A program made the position numbers and the translations under genes. Shown here piece by piece: positions 47,809-59,907 of a stretch of DNA of 64,000 nt (position 1 is the first letter of the stretch; every line of letters starts with the position of its first letter). Source of the stretch: Neurospora tetrasperma FGSC 2508 (taxonomy: Eukaryota; Ascomycota; Sordariomycetes; Sordariales; Sordariaceae). The stretch covers positions 7,177,981 through 7,241,980 of the forward strand of contig NW_009799179.1 of NCBI RefSeq assembly GCF_000213175.1, read 5' to 3'. A model generated the notes under the pieces. It was not told the origin of the DNA and searched no databases. It was given only the letters and a program-made list of their open reading frames with translations.

Positions 47809-49531
47809 CTTGAGGGGAAGCGTAAGTAATCCGGGTAGGATGTCCGAGATGTGAAAGCGAGATGGACTACCGGTGTCTTGGCTTTGAGGAAAACACTCGA
47901 ACGTGGTCCCTCTCAGTCCTCAAGATCGAGGGAAATGATTGCAGATGACCGGTGAAGAGAAAAGATGATAGGCAGAGAATACCGCGATTGAAAGCATTAT
48001 GGTAATGACTGACGACACTTGACAAGAAACAGTCGCGATACAATGAACCGACTTTCCGACTAGGTAAGCAGCACCAGTCGAGGTGTGAACAATACTAAGC
48101 GCAAGTCTCGAGCTGTCGAGGTACCTTTGACAGTTGCCACCAACTGTCATACGCCCAGCTTTTGTTTACAGAACATGATTTCATTGGTCATTCGAAAGGG
48201 GAGCTGGGTCTTTGGGGCTACATATGTAGAACCTCGAATTTCAGGGTTCGGGGTTAAGCGGGGTTTGGGTTTTGTGTGAAGATGAGCCCAGAGAGCATGT
48301 CTTCGCCGACAGTTTGTTGCCCCATCATTTATATTTTTTGACCCTGAAATCTGGCCATCCTCCTTGCATTGTATAATGTATAAGCTGCTACCTAGAAGCC
48401 GTGCAACATTGTTATATCAAAATGCGAGAATCGATATGGACTATGATGCAAACATTTGCCGAATTTGGAAAATTCCATGCAAGCAACCAACTTGCACCAC
48501 TTTCTCATCACTTACTGGGCATTGACGTCTCGCTTTTATGTATTTAGATCTTTGGAATCTTCGGGGGCGCTGAGGTGGACATACGCCTCGTTTCTGGTCA
48601 TTTGAGGGTTATCAGCGAAAGTTCAGAGTAGGCAGGGTCGTTGGTGCAGCGGAGTGCATCCATTCACTACTAAGAAGTTTCAACAGACAACACCTTACTT
48701 AAAATCCAGCGCTGGTATTACGACAAGTATCATAGTCACCACCACAGAGTCCAGCTGAGACTTTTTGCCTCTGAAGACTTGCTTCCAGGCTCTCGGTCTT
48801 CTCTCGCTTATCTGCTGCTTCCGGTCAATACCGTCCAGTGTCATCATCCCGTGTCGGATCTCCCCGCGGGACTGTCTCGAGCTAAACAAGTAGAGATTAT
48901 ATCATATTTTACCGGCAGAGATACCCAAAGAAAGTAGCCGCAATCCCCTAGTACCTCAAAGGATAAATATAGGTTTCTCCGTGGGAGTGTTCAACTTCAG
49001 TTCATCAGCTAGGTGAAGATGGAGAGGGGAAGTAATTTCGCATGTGCTTTCAGTGAGCTCGGTGATCTTCAGGTGAGCCAACAAAGTACCTAACAAGAAA
49101 CTTGATCTGTACGTATGGCTAGGTACGTTTGGATGATCAACCAGCAAAGCTTCAGCTCCTGAATAACAAAGATAGGTAATAGGAATGATGACAATAACAA
49201 TATAAAGAAGAAACAAGTCGGTGCAAAACGATAGATAAGTGACCAGCCGCTTGGAATCAGCTGTCTCACAGGGTACATCTACCATTTCATGCACAATCAT
49301 TCCTCACTTGAATAGAGCCTGTCAAGTTCGCCTAAACATATTGCCCATCCTCTATTTTTGGTATAGTAAATGGAAACCCAAGTCTGAAATACACCCCCGT
49401 TGACAAAACTAGCAAATGCTGTGACTCAAGAGATCTCGTCATTTCAACACTTCAACGGCCATCACCACCCTCATCTCCCTTGCCCTCTTCCACGTTATAC
49501 AATACAACAGTCACAACAATGGTAACAACAG
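47809..49531. other. Intergenic between the MFS and 2EXR genes
   Basis: These 1.7 kb hold the promoter of the MFS gene and the 3' flank of the 2EXR gene, with no convincing gene between. A-T-rich patches and a CTAGGTACG motif (49120-49128) are present. Confidence 0.5.
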
Positions 49532-51343
49532 TCACACATACCCGCCCCTTGTATACCTCCAAAGCAAACTCGCCCCCTTGATAGCTGGTACTCGAATCCT
49601 AGTGGCATGCTTTCCTATCCTTCCTTCCAATCCTGCACGCAACGACTCCCTTTCCCTTTCCCACTGCCTCTCCCACTCCCATTCCGCCTCCCTACTAGCA
49701 CGGCCGCTCCAGCTATTCTTCTCTGCGGCTTTGGTGGTGGTGGTCGTCGTCGTCCCTTTCCCAGTTTTTTTCCTCCGTCCGCTAGCGCTACTTTCTTTTC
49801 CACCTTTGGCAGAATGTTTTTCACCTCCATCCGCTACCTTGGCAGCTTCTGCTGCAGCCAAGCAGGCAAGTCTATGTCTCTCCATAACCTCTAAACTCTG
49901 CCTAATCGCCTTTTGGAACCGTTGTCGGAATCGTCGCCAATCGTCGTTGGTCGGCCAGGGATCGGACCACTCGCCTCCACTTCCGCCTCCCCTATCTCCT
50001 CTTTCTCCTCCTCTTCCTCCTCCTACTCTGTTGACATCCCCCCTTACATCTTGGTCGTCATCGTCGTCGTCGTCGTGATCGTTGTTTGTCCATCCTGAAT
50101 TGCCGTTGCTGTTGCTGCTCCCGCCGTTACCGCCCCCGCTAAAGTTATAGTAATCGAAATTCTCCCCATCACCGTCATCCTCTTTGTCTATGTCGAGCGG
50201 GTAATAAAGCAGCTCGTTAAGGTGCGGGCGTCGAGGGGCGTGGTTGATATTCGCTTCGATGTCGAATTTGAAGCGGTAGGCTTGGTGGACTAGTTGGGGC
50301 CGTTGTGGTTGGGACGGTTGAGGCTGTTGGTGTTGGTGTTGCTGTTGTTGTTGGAGGAGTAAAGGGAAGGGGGGAAGCTGTGGTGCCAAGTAGGAATCCT
50401 GTGGAGAGAATAAAGGATACGGTGGCAGTAGCGGCGGGAGAGACGGGAATAATAACGGTGATGAGTACGGTAGTTTATAAAGGTTCCCGGGGGTTGCGAT
50501 GGTGTTCTTATTGCTGCTGCTATTGCTGACGGTGGAATAAAAATGGAGACCATTGCTGGCTGGTTCTGCGAGCGTCGGGATAGGATTGCTTGATGATGAC
50601 CTTGACGGTAAAATAATGCTGCTACCAACGCTACTGATGGGAGATGGAAATCCAGTGGCGCTGGGCCCGCTCGTGAAGAGAGGTTGCAGAGTGGTCGAAA
50701 CGGAGTGTTGAAGCGGATAGTTCGGGATAGGGATCATGGTGCCGGGGAATCGGAAGTCAAACTCGAATTGGAACTCCTGGTGAACGATGAAAATGAGAAC
50801 CTTGAGCCGTGGAAACTTCGCAAGGTTGGTAAGCAACTTTCCCATGTTGGTCTTGGATACCTTCCAGCTCAGCACTGGATGGCAAATCCCCGTGTAGATG
50901 CCATAGGATGTTCCGAGCGCGAGGCGGTTGATGTTGTCTCGAAGGAACGAAATTTGGCTCATAAAATGGAGAGTACGGTGAAGCCGCTTGATGAGTAGGT
51001 ACGGCTCAAGAAGGAAAATGTCTCGAGACAGGTTGACATATTTGGTTGTCCTCCCCAATGTTAGAGGCTTGTAGTTGTGAAGAACCAAAGATCGACTCTC
51101 ATGACACACAGCTGCTAAGGCTGGCGGAGGTTCTGGATGGATGTTGGCAAACATCAAACCTTCATGGGGAGGGGTCTTTCGCTTCGAGTTCGGTGCGTCC
51201 AAAATTTCATAAACCCGTGGTTCTGGCAAAGAGAACTCCCATATAATGTTTCGCAGCTCGGCCGGTAGCCGCTGGAAGTTGGTGAACTTATCCACCGAGT
51301 TGACTGGGCAGCATTGATGGATGCCGTAATGATTATAGTGCAT
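49532..51343 (-). CDS. 2EXR domain protein
   Basis: The single open frame encodes 603 residues. The N-terminal 130 residues match the fungal 2EXR domain, named for its two ExR motifs: FQRLPAELRNIIWEFSLPEP, then ALAAVCHESRSLVLHNY and the later VNLSRDIFLLEPYLL. The domain is frequent in filamentous fungi and its function is unknown. After it come a Ser/Pro-rich section, a Gln/Pro stretch (QQQQQHQHQQPQPSQPQ), an Asn/Asp/Gly-rich region with a run of Asp, and a basic Gly/Lys/Thr-rich tail. The C-terminus is again ordered-looking (WRYTRGGYV). The domain call is secure from the motif; the cellular role is open. Confidence 0.88.
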   Translation of the reverse strand: MHYNHYGIHQCCPVNSVDKFTNFQRLPAELRNIIWEFSLPEPRVYEILDAPNSKRKTPPHEGLMFANIHPEPPPALAAVCHESRSLVLHNYKPLTLGRTTKYVNLSRDIFLLEPYLLIKRLHRTLHFMSQISFLRDNINRLALGTSYGIYTGICHPVLSWKVSKTNMGKLLTNLAKFPRLKVLIFIVHQEFQFEFDFRFPGTMIPIPNYPLQHSVSTTLQPLFTSGPSATGFPSPISSVGSSIILPSRSSSSNPIPTLAEPASNGLHFYSTVSNSSSNKNTIATPGNLYKLPYSSPLLFPSLPPLLPPYPLFSPQDSYLAPQLPPFPLLLQQQQQHQHQQPQPSQPQRPQLVHQAYRFKFDIEANINHAPRRPHLNELLYYPLDIDKEDDGDGENFDYYNFSGGGNGGSSNSNGNSGWTNNDHDDDDDDDQDVRGDVNRVGGGRGGERGDRGGGSGGEWSDPWPTNDDWRRFRQRFQKAIRQSLEVMERHRLACLAAAEAAKVADGGEKHSAKGGKESSASGRRKKTGKGTTTTTTTKAAEKNSWSGRASREAEWEWERQWERERESLRAGLEGRIGKHATRIRVPAIKGASLLWRYTRGGYV

Positions 51344-53200
51344 TGTGAATTGTGTTTACCCGTATCGTGCTGATATGTCGGTGCCGATTTGCCACAGCCT
51401 TGAAAGATGAACAGAATCCACAGGATTTGTCGTAATGCATTCGTCCTTGCGAAATGGTGATAGTGTTGCCGCTCCTCCTAGACAGATATCGCTTGGTCAC
51501 GGCCCCTACGATCTTCCACCGCAGGGATTTGAAGTGACACTCGAGATGAACGAGTAACTCGAGAAGCGGACGAATTTTATAAGCCGTTTTGATGTGTTCC
51601 GGTCATGTCTGTACCACCACTTATTTACTGGCGGACGAACTGGCCACGACAACGTGGCCGTAGATAGCGAGGGGAGTTCACCACAATAAGATATCAAAGA
51701 CGTGGAACTCTTATACCTCTTAGTCAATGACTAGTCTTAAGAATAACGAATCAAGAAGGTCACAAGGCGTAACTAAGGGCTTTGCATCACGTCATCTAAT
51801 CTTGATACGGTTAAGTGGCTTGAAGGAAAGAGAAAGTCGATACAAGTGTCAAGATGCGTTGAAGGATCAGATACATGTGATCGAGGTCGGGGCTTGCCCC
51901 ATACCTGTGCGCTTCAGCTCCGTCACTGGACAAGGCATTTTCAGGGACGAACCGACCGTTAGTCTTGAGACAATTTAAAGCTGACCAGGCGTGCCAGGTA
52001 ATATGTAAGTCAACACCCAAGTGCGCGAACGGTTTAGGAAATTGTCAGGAATAAGGAAGAGCTAGGACTTGCCCAACGCCAGGAGACCTGGCTATGCGAG
52101 TTGCTCTACACGGCAAGGCGTGCCCTTGACTGGAGCAAGCACACTAGTCTAGGATGGAGAGGCGAGACGTTCCGCAAGGAGGATGCTCCACAACTAGACT
52201 GGCCGTGGACTACCTGGAACAGGCACCAAGATGATGGATGGTGATTCAAGAATCGTCTGGCAACCACCGGTTGCCGCTTGGCACTGTCGAGGTTTGTCAT
52301 GTTCATGTCATACCTTGAATCAGAGCGGGAACCACGATATCCATCCCTTTGGCCATTGGGATCGAAAACTGCTGCCGTTTGGACGGATCCCAATGACCTA
52401 GAAACGGCATGAAATGGTTACCCGGACTGGAGGGGTCCTTTGTCGACAGCGTGGTGGCAGACAGGTGATTGCGAACTTGCCTGTAAGGGTAAGTCGATTC
52501 AGAAGAAGTACTGGGTTGGTTGGTAGTGAACAAGCAGACGGATGATACATGACTAGGGACTGGTATGAGCTATTCTTAGCATATAGGGACCACCTTTTAT
52601 GCCTGTAGCGTTTCGATTCATTACAGTCCAATACATACTGGTTTGTTTGTTAGCTCGAGACCCCCGAGCCAGCTTCCCAAGGACTTGTCATGTCTGGTCA
52701 GTCCGTTTCATTTCACGACCAAAGCGTAAACTAGCTTTGAACATGGTATTTCTGAAATTTGAAAGTGTCATATTGGATCTTTGTGTTGATGGCTATCCCA
52801 GCTGTACCTGACCTTTGATTTTATCCTGGTAAGCTTCGTTTGGGACAAAGCGGTTTGGATTTCGTCCGATATGGTAGACTTGGAATACCAAGCCAGCAAA
52901 CAAACCAGCGTTAGATTGTAGTATCCAGGCTTACCGATCTTGGGGCCATGGTGACGTGCCGTCGAAACAGAGTTGCAGTTTACGCGATAGTCTTGGAACC
53001 GAGGGGTAGGGGTCAAGCGGCTGGACCGGATGCCTGCGTAGTGTATCGATGAGACGACGTAGGTAGAGGGAAGCGGGGGTTTACCTCAAGTTGGCTGCTA
53101 GAGCTTGTAGCTCACTAGTCTAGCAACTGACTTTTACCTTGTCATTGCGCGCAGGTTTCGGATGACTTCAAAGTAGACATCCATACTAAACTTTCTGGAG

Positions 53201-53247
<47 letters not shown>

Positions 53248-55122
53248 AAGTTACAGAACCTAGCCGAAAGGATGACAGCTTGCACAGTTGTTAGTGCTGA
53301 TTTCGGACTGGAGTGTCTGATTGAGTAAAAACCGACGAGGCGTAGGAACTAGTTGCGGCGGATATGCCAGTGTGTATTCGAAATATCGTATAGCATGCGT
53401 CAATTCCGATATGAACGCCTCTTTTGCTCTGCGCTGTAGGCAATATCCAATACCGTATGGACATTGTTATGGATTGGTAGGACATCCGAAGGGGAACACC
53501 AGGATCCATGGGTCAGCTCGTAGCTGGCTTGAGTTCCGCGACGACAGTCTGTCAGACTCGAGACTTTTGTTGAAAGACCGCACACCCCACGCACACGAGT
53601 CGATGGGGAAGACGACGATCAGTCATTACGGTTATACGGTGGCCAAACGCTGGCACGCCCATGGATCCTCGCATGCTTGTCTCGCATAATCTTTGCTCAT
53701 ATAAACCGGCAACCTGGAGGCTCCGGCGTGGGCGACAATATGTGTTAGCCGAGAGACGATGTTATGCTGGGCCGAACAAACACATCGTCCACACAAGTTA
53801 GGCTGGAATGGTTGAGCGCAATCATGCCATTCTCTACGGAGAAAAGCCCCATGTGAAGAGTTTCAAAGACACTAGGCGAGGAGAAGGGTAATGGAAACCG
53901 AGATAATGTGGCCCGTCGTTTTGCGCTGTAACACACTACAATCCCATATGGGAGCAATCGAGATTTCAGTTTCTGCTTGGTCAGGCTTGCCTGGCTGTGA
54001 AGAACCAAGGACTCGAGGTCGAGGAAGGGGTCACACAAGACAGGAACCATCACCAGGAAACCGATTCCCGCCAGCATATTGCAGCAACCGAAGCTTCAGT
54101 GTTGAAAGTAGGTACCTCTAGGTAGTGTGGTTGGAAGCGGCGCTGACAGCGTGTGGTCGATTCGTGCTGAGAGTCTGGAACCGTGGAACGGCGTCAAGCG
54201 GGATTCTACACCTCTGCCAGGATAACACTACACTAGAAAGTCCCGTCGACTTGAGCTGGTGACATTGGCTGACCGCAGAACGCTACGACGTCGGCGCTAC
54301 GACAGAAAAGGTGCCAAATGCTCTGCCAGCTGCCAATAGTACCTCGGGGCTCGACATGCTGAGCCCACCTCAAAACTCGAAATTGTGGGTCTGCCAGGGT
54401 GACTAAGCTGTTTCAGATGCTCCACTAAATTTTCTCAATTTATTGACCTCGAGCCAAAATTCCCTTTCCTCCTCTTTTTCTCTTTTTTTTCCTTCGTGCG
54501 GCGGTCACGACTCATTCAAAACATTACCCGTGTTGCTTCGTTTTCATCTCCTTCCGGAGATTCCGTGAAAACGTCGCGTCAGTCGTGGCCTAGATAAATC
54601 ATATTGCAGGCCGATTTCCTCGTCAGTCAGTCCATCGAGAAACAACCCCTTAGGGCTGGATGGTGATGAAGAGATCGGACATTTTATCTGGGGCTACTTT
54701 CTTTGACTGTTGTGCGTAACTGGTTTAGAGGTCGCTTTGGTGACTGCGAGCATTGTCTTGAGACCAGCTCTGCGACTGGACTAGTATCACCGCATTGACT
54801 ATTCGTCATAAGGGCTACAATCGCAGGATGTAATCAACGCGACTGTGTAAATTTACACATATCCTTCACCGACGTGATGTTTGAATACCCGTCCCTTCGG
54901 TCGTGGTGCTGTGCGTACAAGGACCAGCTGCAAGACTGCCTCTAGCATCTTGATAATGTATAGATCTCTCAAGAACGCACTCATACTTTGGATATGGGGA
55001 TTGGTTGGTTTGCAATGCGCACCTTTGCTCCCTATGGCACCATCAAAACGCCTGCTGCCTGATATTAGTGGTATCTGAATGCGCAATGCCTGAAGCTCGA
55101 CACCAACACTCCTCTTCCTCTT
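51344..55122. other. Gene-poor stretch
   Basis: Over 3.8 kb I see no gene with coding-like composition or family motifs. The region is not strongly A+T-rich. A 45-A homopolymer lies at 53201-53245. An AGGTACCT palindrome is at 54110-54117, with CTAGGTAG directly after it. Confidence 0.5.
53201..53245. repeat. A45 homopolymer
   Basis: Forty-five uninterrupted A residues. This is longer than usual for fungal intergenic DNA and could mark the tail of an old reverse-transcribed insertion, but no body is recognisable beside it. Confidence 0.85.
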
Positions 55123-56383
55123 CTACTCGCCCGGGAGATCACCGATCTTCTCCAGTTTGCCCATATCCCTGGTTGCTCCTGACTCTCCAATGAGCCTCAG
55201 CCTATCAATCCTGACCTTCTCGCTATCCCCGTCCCCATTAGCAACAAACAAAACCAAGCTGTTGATGTTCTGGAACCGGACGTAACGCAGAGGAACGCTA
55301 GCAGTTCCTTCCTTGTTCCAGTCACTCTCTGACAGCTCGATATCTTGCGTGGCTTGAAGATCTTCTGCCTCGTCAAACCCGAGATTGTGTGGCTTGTTAA
55401 CAAAAAGCTTGATCGTCTTCGGCCTCGTGGGCAATTCGTCGTCGTCGTCATCAGTGGGAGGCAAGGAGGTAATCTGTTGAGGTCATGTCAGTTGCGTTGT
55501 CCGTCATCTACTCGAACCTTTTGCGGGACCAACCTGGAGAGTATGCAATTTGAGCATAGACTGAAAGGGCATGAAAAGCAGCAGTTGGTCGTCGGTGTCA
55601 CTTTCAACCCAATCCTTCGCGGTACCTTTGCCTCCAGACAAGGCACTTGGCTTTTCGGTCGAAAAAAGCACTCGGACGCCACCGGTCTCTGTGTCGACAT
55701 TCAAAAGCTCAGACCGGTTGAGCTCAACCTGATCGGTGACATCCACGTACCCGCGGGGAAGTGCGGCACCCTTCCAGCTGCTGGAGCTCCCGCTTGCCTG
55801 TTCAGTCTTTGCCGAGTCAACTGCGCGTTTGAGTTTTTCAACCAGTTGCGCTAGCCTCCTAGGATTGTCACCAGCAACCTTGTCGATTTCCTTGCCGTTC
55901 TGGAAGAGCATAGTCGTCGGGAGGGTCGTGATGCTGTAGGCATTCTTAATCGCCTTCAACTCGTCCACGTTGACCTTTGCGAGCTCTAAGACCGTGCCGC
56001 GTCCTTCGATGCCTTGAGAGTGGTGTTCGAGAATGTGGATCGCTTCCAGTGAGGCCGTGTTACTAGGCGAGTAAACTGGAGAAAACTATGTTAACAAGCT
56101 GTTCTTGACGAACCGCGCACCGCCAGGGAGAGATGGGTGCGTGAAAGAAACGCGAATGCATGGCGAAAAGGCGCCTCCACGCTTCCGTATCCAGACGTTG
56201 AAAGTGATGACATGGTGAGCAGCGGCGAAGTTGTATATCACCAGGGCATGCGATTCATGGGGATCGCTTTCTCGAACGACTGGCGTAGGAGTAGAACTTA
56301 CATTGTGCCACAACGATTTTCGTGGCATCCAGTAGGGAACTCCATTCCGCTGGGCTCTTAACTTCAACTGCAGGTGACACCAT
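55123..56383 (-). CDS. Thioredoxin-fold/PITH domain protein lacking CxxC
   Basis: This resembles the TXNL1 family, in which a thioredoxin domain is followed by a PITH domain that binds the 26S proteasome. There are three exons, 56383-56302, 56075-55534 and 55473-55123, giving 324 residues. The first exon-exon join reads VVAQFYSPSNTASLEAI, where a normal thioredoxin has FYAxWCGPC; no CxxC is present, so redox activity is not expected. The rest of the fold is kept, including the cis-Pro motif ITTLPTTMLFQNGKE. The PITH domain begins near residue 137 (GYVDVTDQVELN) and includes the diagnostic KLHTLQITSLPP, recreated by the second join, and PLRYVRFQNINSLVLFV. The C-terminus is typical of the family. 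Identification of the PITH domain is firm. Confidence 0.93.
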
Positions 56384-58031
56384 CCTGATCAATACTCTAG
56401 AAAATGGCGAAAGGATAGAATGACGGGGGTTTGTGATCGCAGGGTTGCAAGTTGCAAGAATTATTGAGAGTGGAAGCCAAGCGATGACAACACAGAAAGT
56501 GGAAGCTTTCAGACAAGTTCGAAGCCCAAGGTCCATTGCCCCGCGCTTTCATCCTACCCCTGCAAGGCAGGACCTGTTGCAGTGGGTGATGGAGTCATAC
56601 ATGGTTAAGTCGTACCTACGCAAAATGTGCATTTGCTGTCGGCTCTGTATACCTATGTATTTATCAACGTTACATGATAACACCTATCGCAGCAATATGA
56701 TGCTAGGAAATTACGAAACGATGGAACTTTCTGCAAGCTGGAGGCCGTGAGTGCAAGTGAAAGGAAGTCCGTCGGCGAAATAAAGCGTCACGGCGGGTAG
56801 GTAGAGGTAGCCCAGGTACTAGGTACCTCTCTACCTCTACGGTTTGTACCCGTGCCACGTGTGGCTTATCAGGTACCAACCACCCCACCGTTTGCAGCAA
56901 GGGGAAGTTCAGTTCGTCGACATCGCTCATCATAGGCGAGCTCAGCTGTAAGTTGGTTCTTCCGATTTTGTCATTTCGAGAGTTTGCGACACAGCAAATA
57001 AAAGCCGTGATCTCACATACTGCCTTGACCTTCACAATTCATTATCACGCTCTGATCGTCTTAGTTTCGGCCAGATAACAATAATGTACCAAACCCTCAG
57101 TCCATGACGGACTTACTTTCTCAAGTCTTACAATAACAACAACAACCTCCTCATCCACGATAAAGTCCATGGCTTGCTTCTCCAAAAGGTCGTCCCTGGC
57201 TCCCCCGCTTCGTTGTGACCACTAATCCCCACTCACCGATTTCTATCCAATATTAGGCAATCATTCTGCCAGGGCTGTTGGTGCCATGGGTGCCGAGCCC
57301 GAGATTCCAACTGTGACAAGGGTCACAATTTTAGGGGTAGACGGTCCTGCGGTTCAAGTCCAGTCTCAAGTTCTGGCGTCCAGTCGCAGACCTCAACGAG
57401 CCCCCAGCCTCATGAATTTTCAGCGGTGAGAGACGACTGTGAGAAAGGTTGAATCAAGTACGCCGCTGGAGATAGGGCTACCTACTTTGGACTGTCGGAC
57501 TGTTGTTTGGGCTGGTCAAAGGCATGACAGGTTTCGAGAACCAATCCCCTCTCCAATCTCGCCGTGTTTCATTACCCTATCCTACCGTTCACTTATACAT
57601 GCACAAGATCGAGTCTTGAAGTGTGGTGACGACGAGTTCCAGACGTGCCACGGCAGCAATTCAAGAAGCAGATACATATGTCTGTGTTAGCTGTCAATCA
57701 CCGTGCAGATTTCCGCTCCTGAAAGGTGAAACTCAGCTCCCAACATTGTTCCCTACCTTCCCTAGACGCGTCAAGCCGCTCCTGTTGGTCGGAGAGGGTC
57801 CGATCCTCCTCCACTTCCAGTAACCTAAACGGCCCGGACCTGCGTGGAAGCAATCCTATCTTTTTCTCGAACCATCAAATCCTTTACCAGCAACCGGCTT
57901 GAAGAAGACCAAACGCGACCAACGCTTTCGTATTCACAATCTGACATCAAAGGGCAGTGCAATTCTGTCCGCTCAAGAAAAATCGTTCCACATATACATA
58001 CATCTAAATAAACCCAACCCAAACCGCCAAC
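56384..58031. promoter_or_regulatory. Divergent promoter region, PITH gene / Arg-Glu-repeat gene
   Basis: These 1.6 kb lie between divergent starts. The region has dense GGTAG/GGTAC repeats at about 56796-56850, including TAGGTACCT at 56820-56828, and a (CAA)n run near 57132-57147. No gene was found. Confidence 0.5.
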
Positions 58032-59432
58032 ATGGGTTTCCTCGGCGAGGGTTTCATGTTCTCCAGTCGTTCATCAAAGTCGAAAAGGCCAAAGCCTTCG
58101 CATCGGTCCTCATCCTCCAGGCAAAGTAGGGAACAAATCGAACCCAAGGAACGAGACCGGGAGCTCAAGACACGAGAGAGAGAACGAGAACGGGAATTCA
58201 GGGAACGAGAGCGGGAACTAGAACGTCAACAAGAACGGGAGAGGGATCGTGAACGGGAGCGGGAGCGGCCACCACCACCACCACCAAAGGCCCCCTTTTC
58301 TCCTCCAGATGCCAGTGACAGCAGCGGGAAAAGACGGAGGCAGGAAATGTACAGCAGGGAGAGTTATAGAGCGGATGAAAGGGCAGCAGTACCGAGAGGA
58401 GGACCTGACGGGAAGGAAGGAGCAGAAGGAGGGACAGGAGGTCTGGTCGGCTTCTTAGCCTCTCTCCTCCTCGGCGACGACGACGACCTTGACGGCATGG
58501 GCTACGGAAGCGACTCCGACTCTGACAACCCGCGGCGCTCATCTCCCAAGACTCCCAAGTCCCGTGGCGGGCATGGATATGTCAATTCAGACATGTACGG
58601 CGACGATGCACCTCCACGCGACTACTTTTCCCTTTCTCGAAGGACCAGCAGCCGACTGATTGACCCTCTCGGCGGCGCCGGTGGTGGTACCCCGCGCAGC
58701 AGTCACGGTGGCAGACCGGAAAAGCCTCCCAAACGGCCATCGTTCTTTAAATCCTTTTCCTCATCAGGCAGGCGAAGTTCTTTTTTTGCCAAATTCCGTA
58801 CGTTCTACCTTCTCCCCCCTTCCTTCCTTTTGTCCAGTATCAGTCCCTAACCCTCACCCTCTCTAGGCCGATCATCCTCCTCTTCCTCCTCCTTTTACAA
58901 ACGTTCTCCCCGCCCTCGCCTCATCAAAAAGCTCCTGAAGAAACTCAAGCGTCTCCTCCGCGACCTGGCCTACTACGCCCAGCGACACCCGATGAAAGTC
59001 TTTATGCTGGCCATCATGCCGCTCATCACCGGCGGCGCCCTGACGGGTTTGCTCGCTAAACTGGGCATCCGCCTCCCCAAAATCGTTGACAGACTGCTGG
59101 CGCTAGCGGCCAAGTACTCTGCTGGCGACTCGCTGGGTGCCGTAGGGGAAGTGGCGAGGTTGGCGAGGGATGGGATTGGTCTTGGTGGTGGTTCCGGCGG
59201 CGCCGGTGGTAGTAGTAGGAGTGGTGGTGGCGCAGGGGCGGCAGCGGCAATGATGGGGGATGCATTAGCAAGAGGGTTTAACACGACTCAAGTTGAAAGA
59301 GGTCGGAGAGGAGACGGGTCGGTGTGGGAGAAGAGGACGATGGAGAGAGATGGGGTGTTCAATGGGTCTGGAGGACCGGGGTTGAGTTGGCAGGAAGGGT
59401 TGAGGAGTGTTTTGAAGATGTTATCGGAATAG
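58032..59432 (+). CDS. Arg/Glu-repeat disordered protein with hydrophobic C-terminal segment
   Basis: I do not recognise the family. There are two exons, 58032-58797 and 58867-59432, with a 69-bp intron (GTACGT...CTCTAG), giving 443 residues. The start ATG is in good context (gccaacATGg). The N-terminus is Ser/Lys-rich; from about 37 to 82 it is nearly pure Arg/Glu repeat (REREREREF, RERERELER). It then turns Pro-, Gly- and Asp-rich with a hydrophobic LVGFLASLLLG patch. After the join there is a basic helix (KKLLKKLKRLLRDLAYYAQ) and a hydrophobic segment near 298-320 (MLAIMPLITGGALTGLL) that could span a membrane. Gly-rich linkers and a short amphipathic end (GLRSVLKMLSE) follow. Fungal septal-pore proteins have similar composition, but this is a loose comparison. 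Confidence 0.78.
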
Positions 59433-59907
59433 GATGGAGGAAGGCTGACTGACTGACAAGGACAAGGGTGGACATGTCTGGATATTTGGGTGTTTTTGGC
59501 GTTCCACGAGCCGGGCGGACACGATTTCCGGGGGGATATGTTGTATGTGGTACATGAGGTACGAGACATGGATGGTATGCGGCATCTATACTTACTTTCT
59601 TGCTTGGAACTTGGTTTGTGGTGGCCCTCGGCGGTTCTCAGCTGGTTACGGAGCAATATTAAGTCCTCTGCACCATATTACATATGAATCTGATCGAAAA
59701 GAAGCATCACAAAATTTCACAAGCGATGGAAGAAATTGATTTGATGGGGAAATAAATATTAAGAACCATAAACTACTATATCTGTCAACGCAACACACAC
59801 ACAAGACATCTAGCCAGTCAGTTTCCTGTTTCTTTTTCTTTTTCTTTTACCCTGCCCAAGTGCAACCGATTTCAAAAGCAGAGGTCCCAAGTAAAGAAGT
59901 AGCCATT
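59433..59907. other. Intergenic between convergent genes
   Basis: There is no gene, only two 3' flanks. The right end is pyrimidine-rich (tttctttttctttttctttt). Confidence 0.5.

Noticed and set aside
53291-53689. Plus- and minus-strand open frames of 64-122 codons
   Set aside because: They overlap each other, use non-ATG starts, and have no recognisable features.
57270-57370. B-box-like GGTTCAAGTCC suggesting a tRNA
   Set aside because: The flanking T stem does not pair and no A box lies at the right distance.
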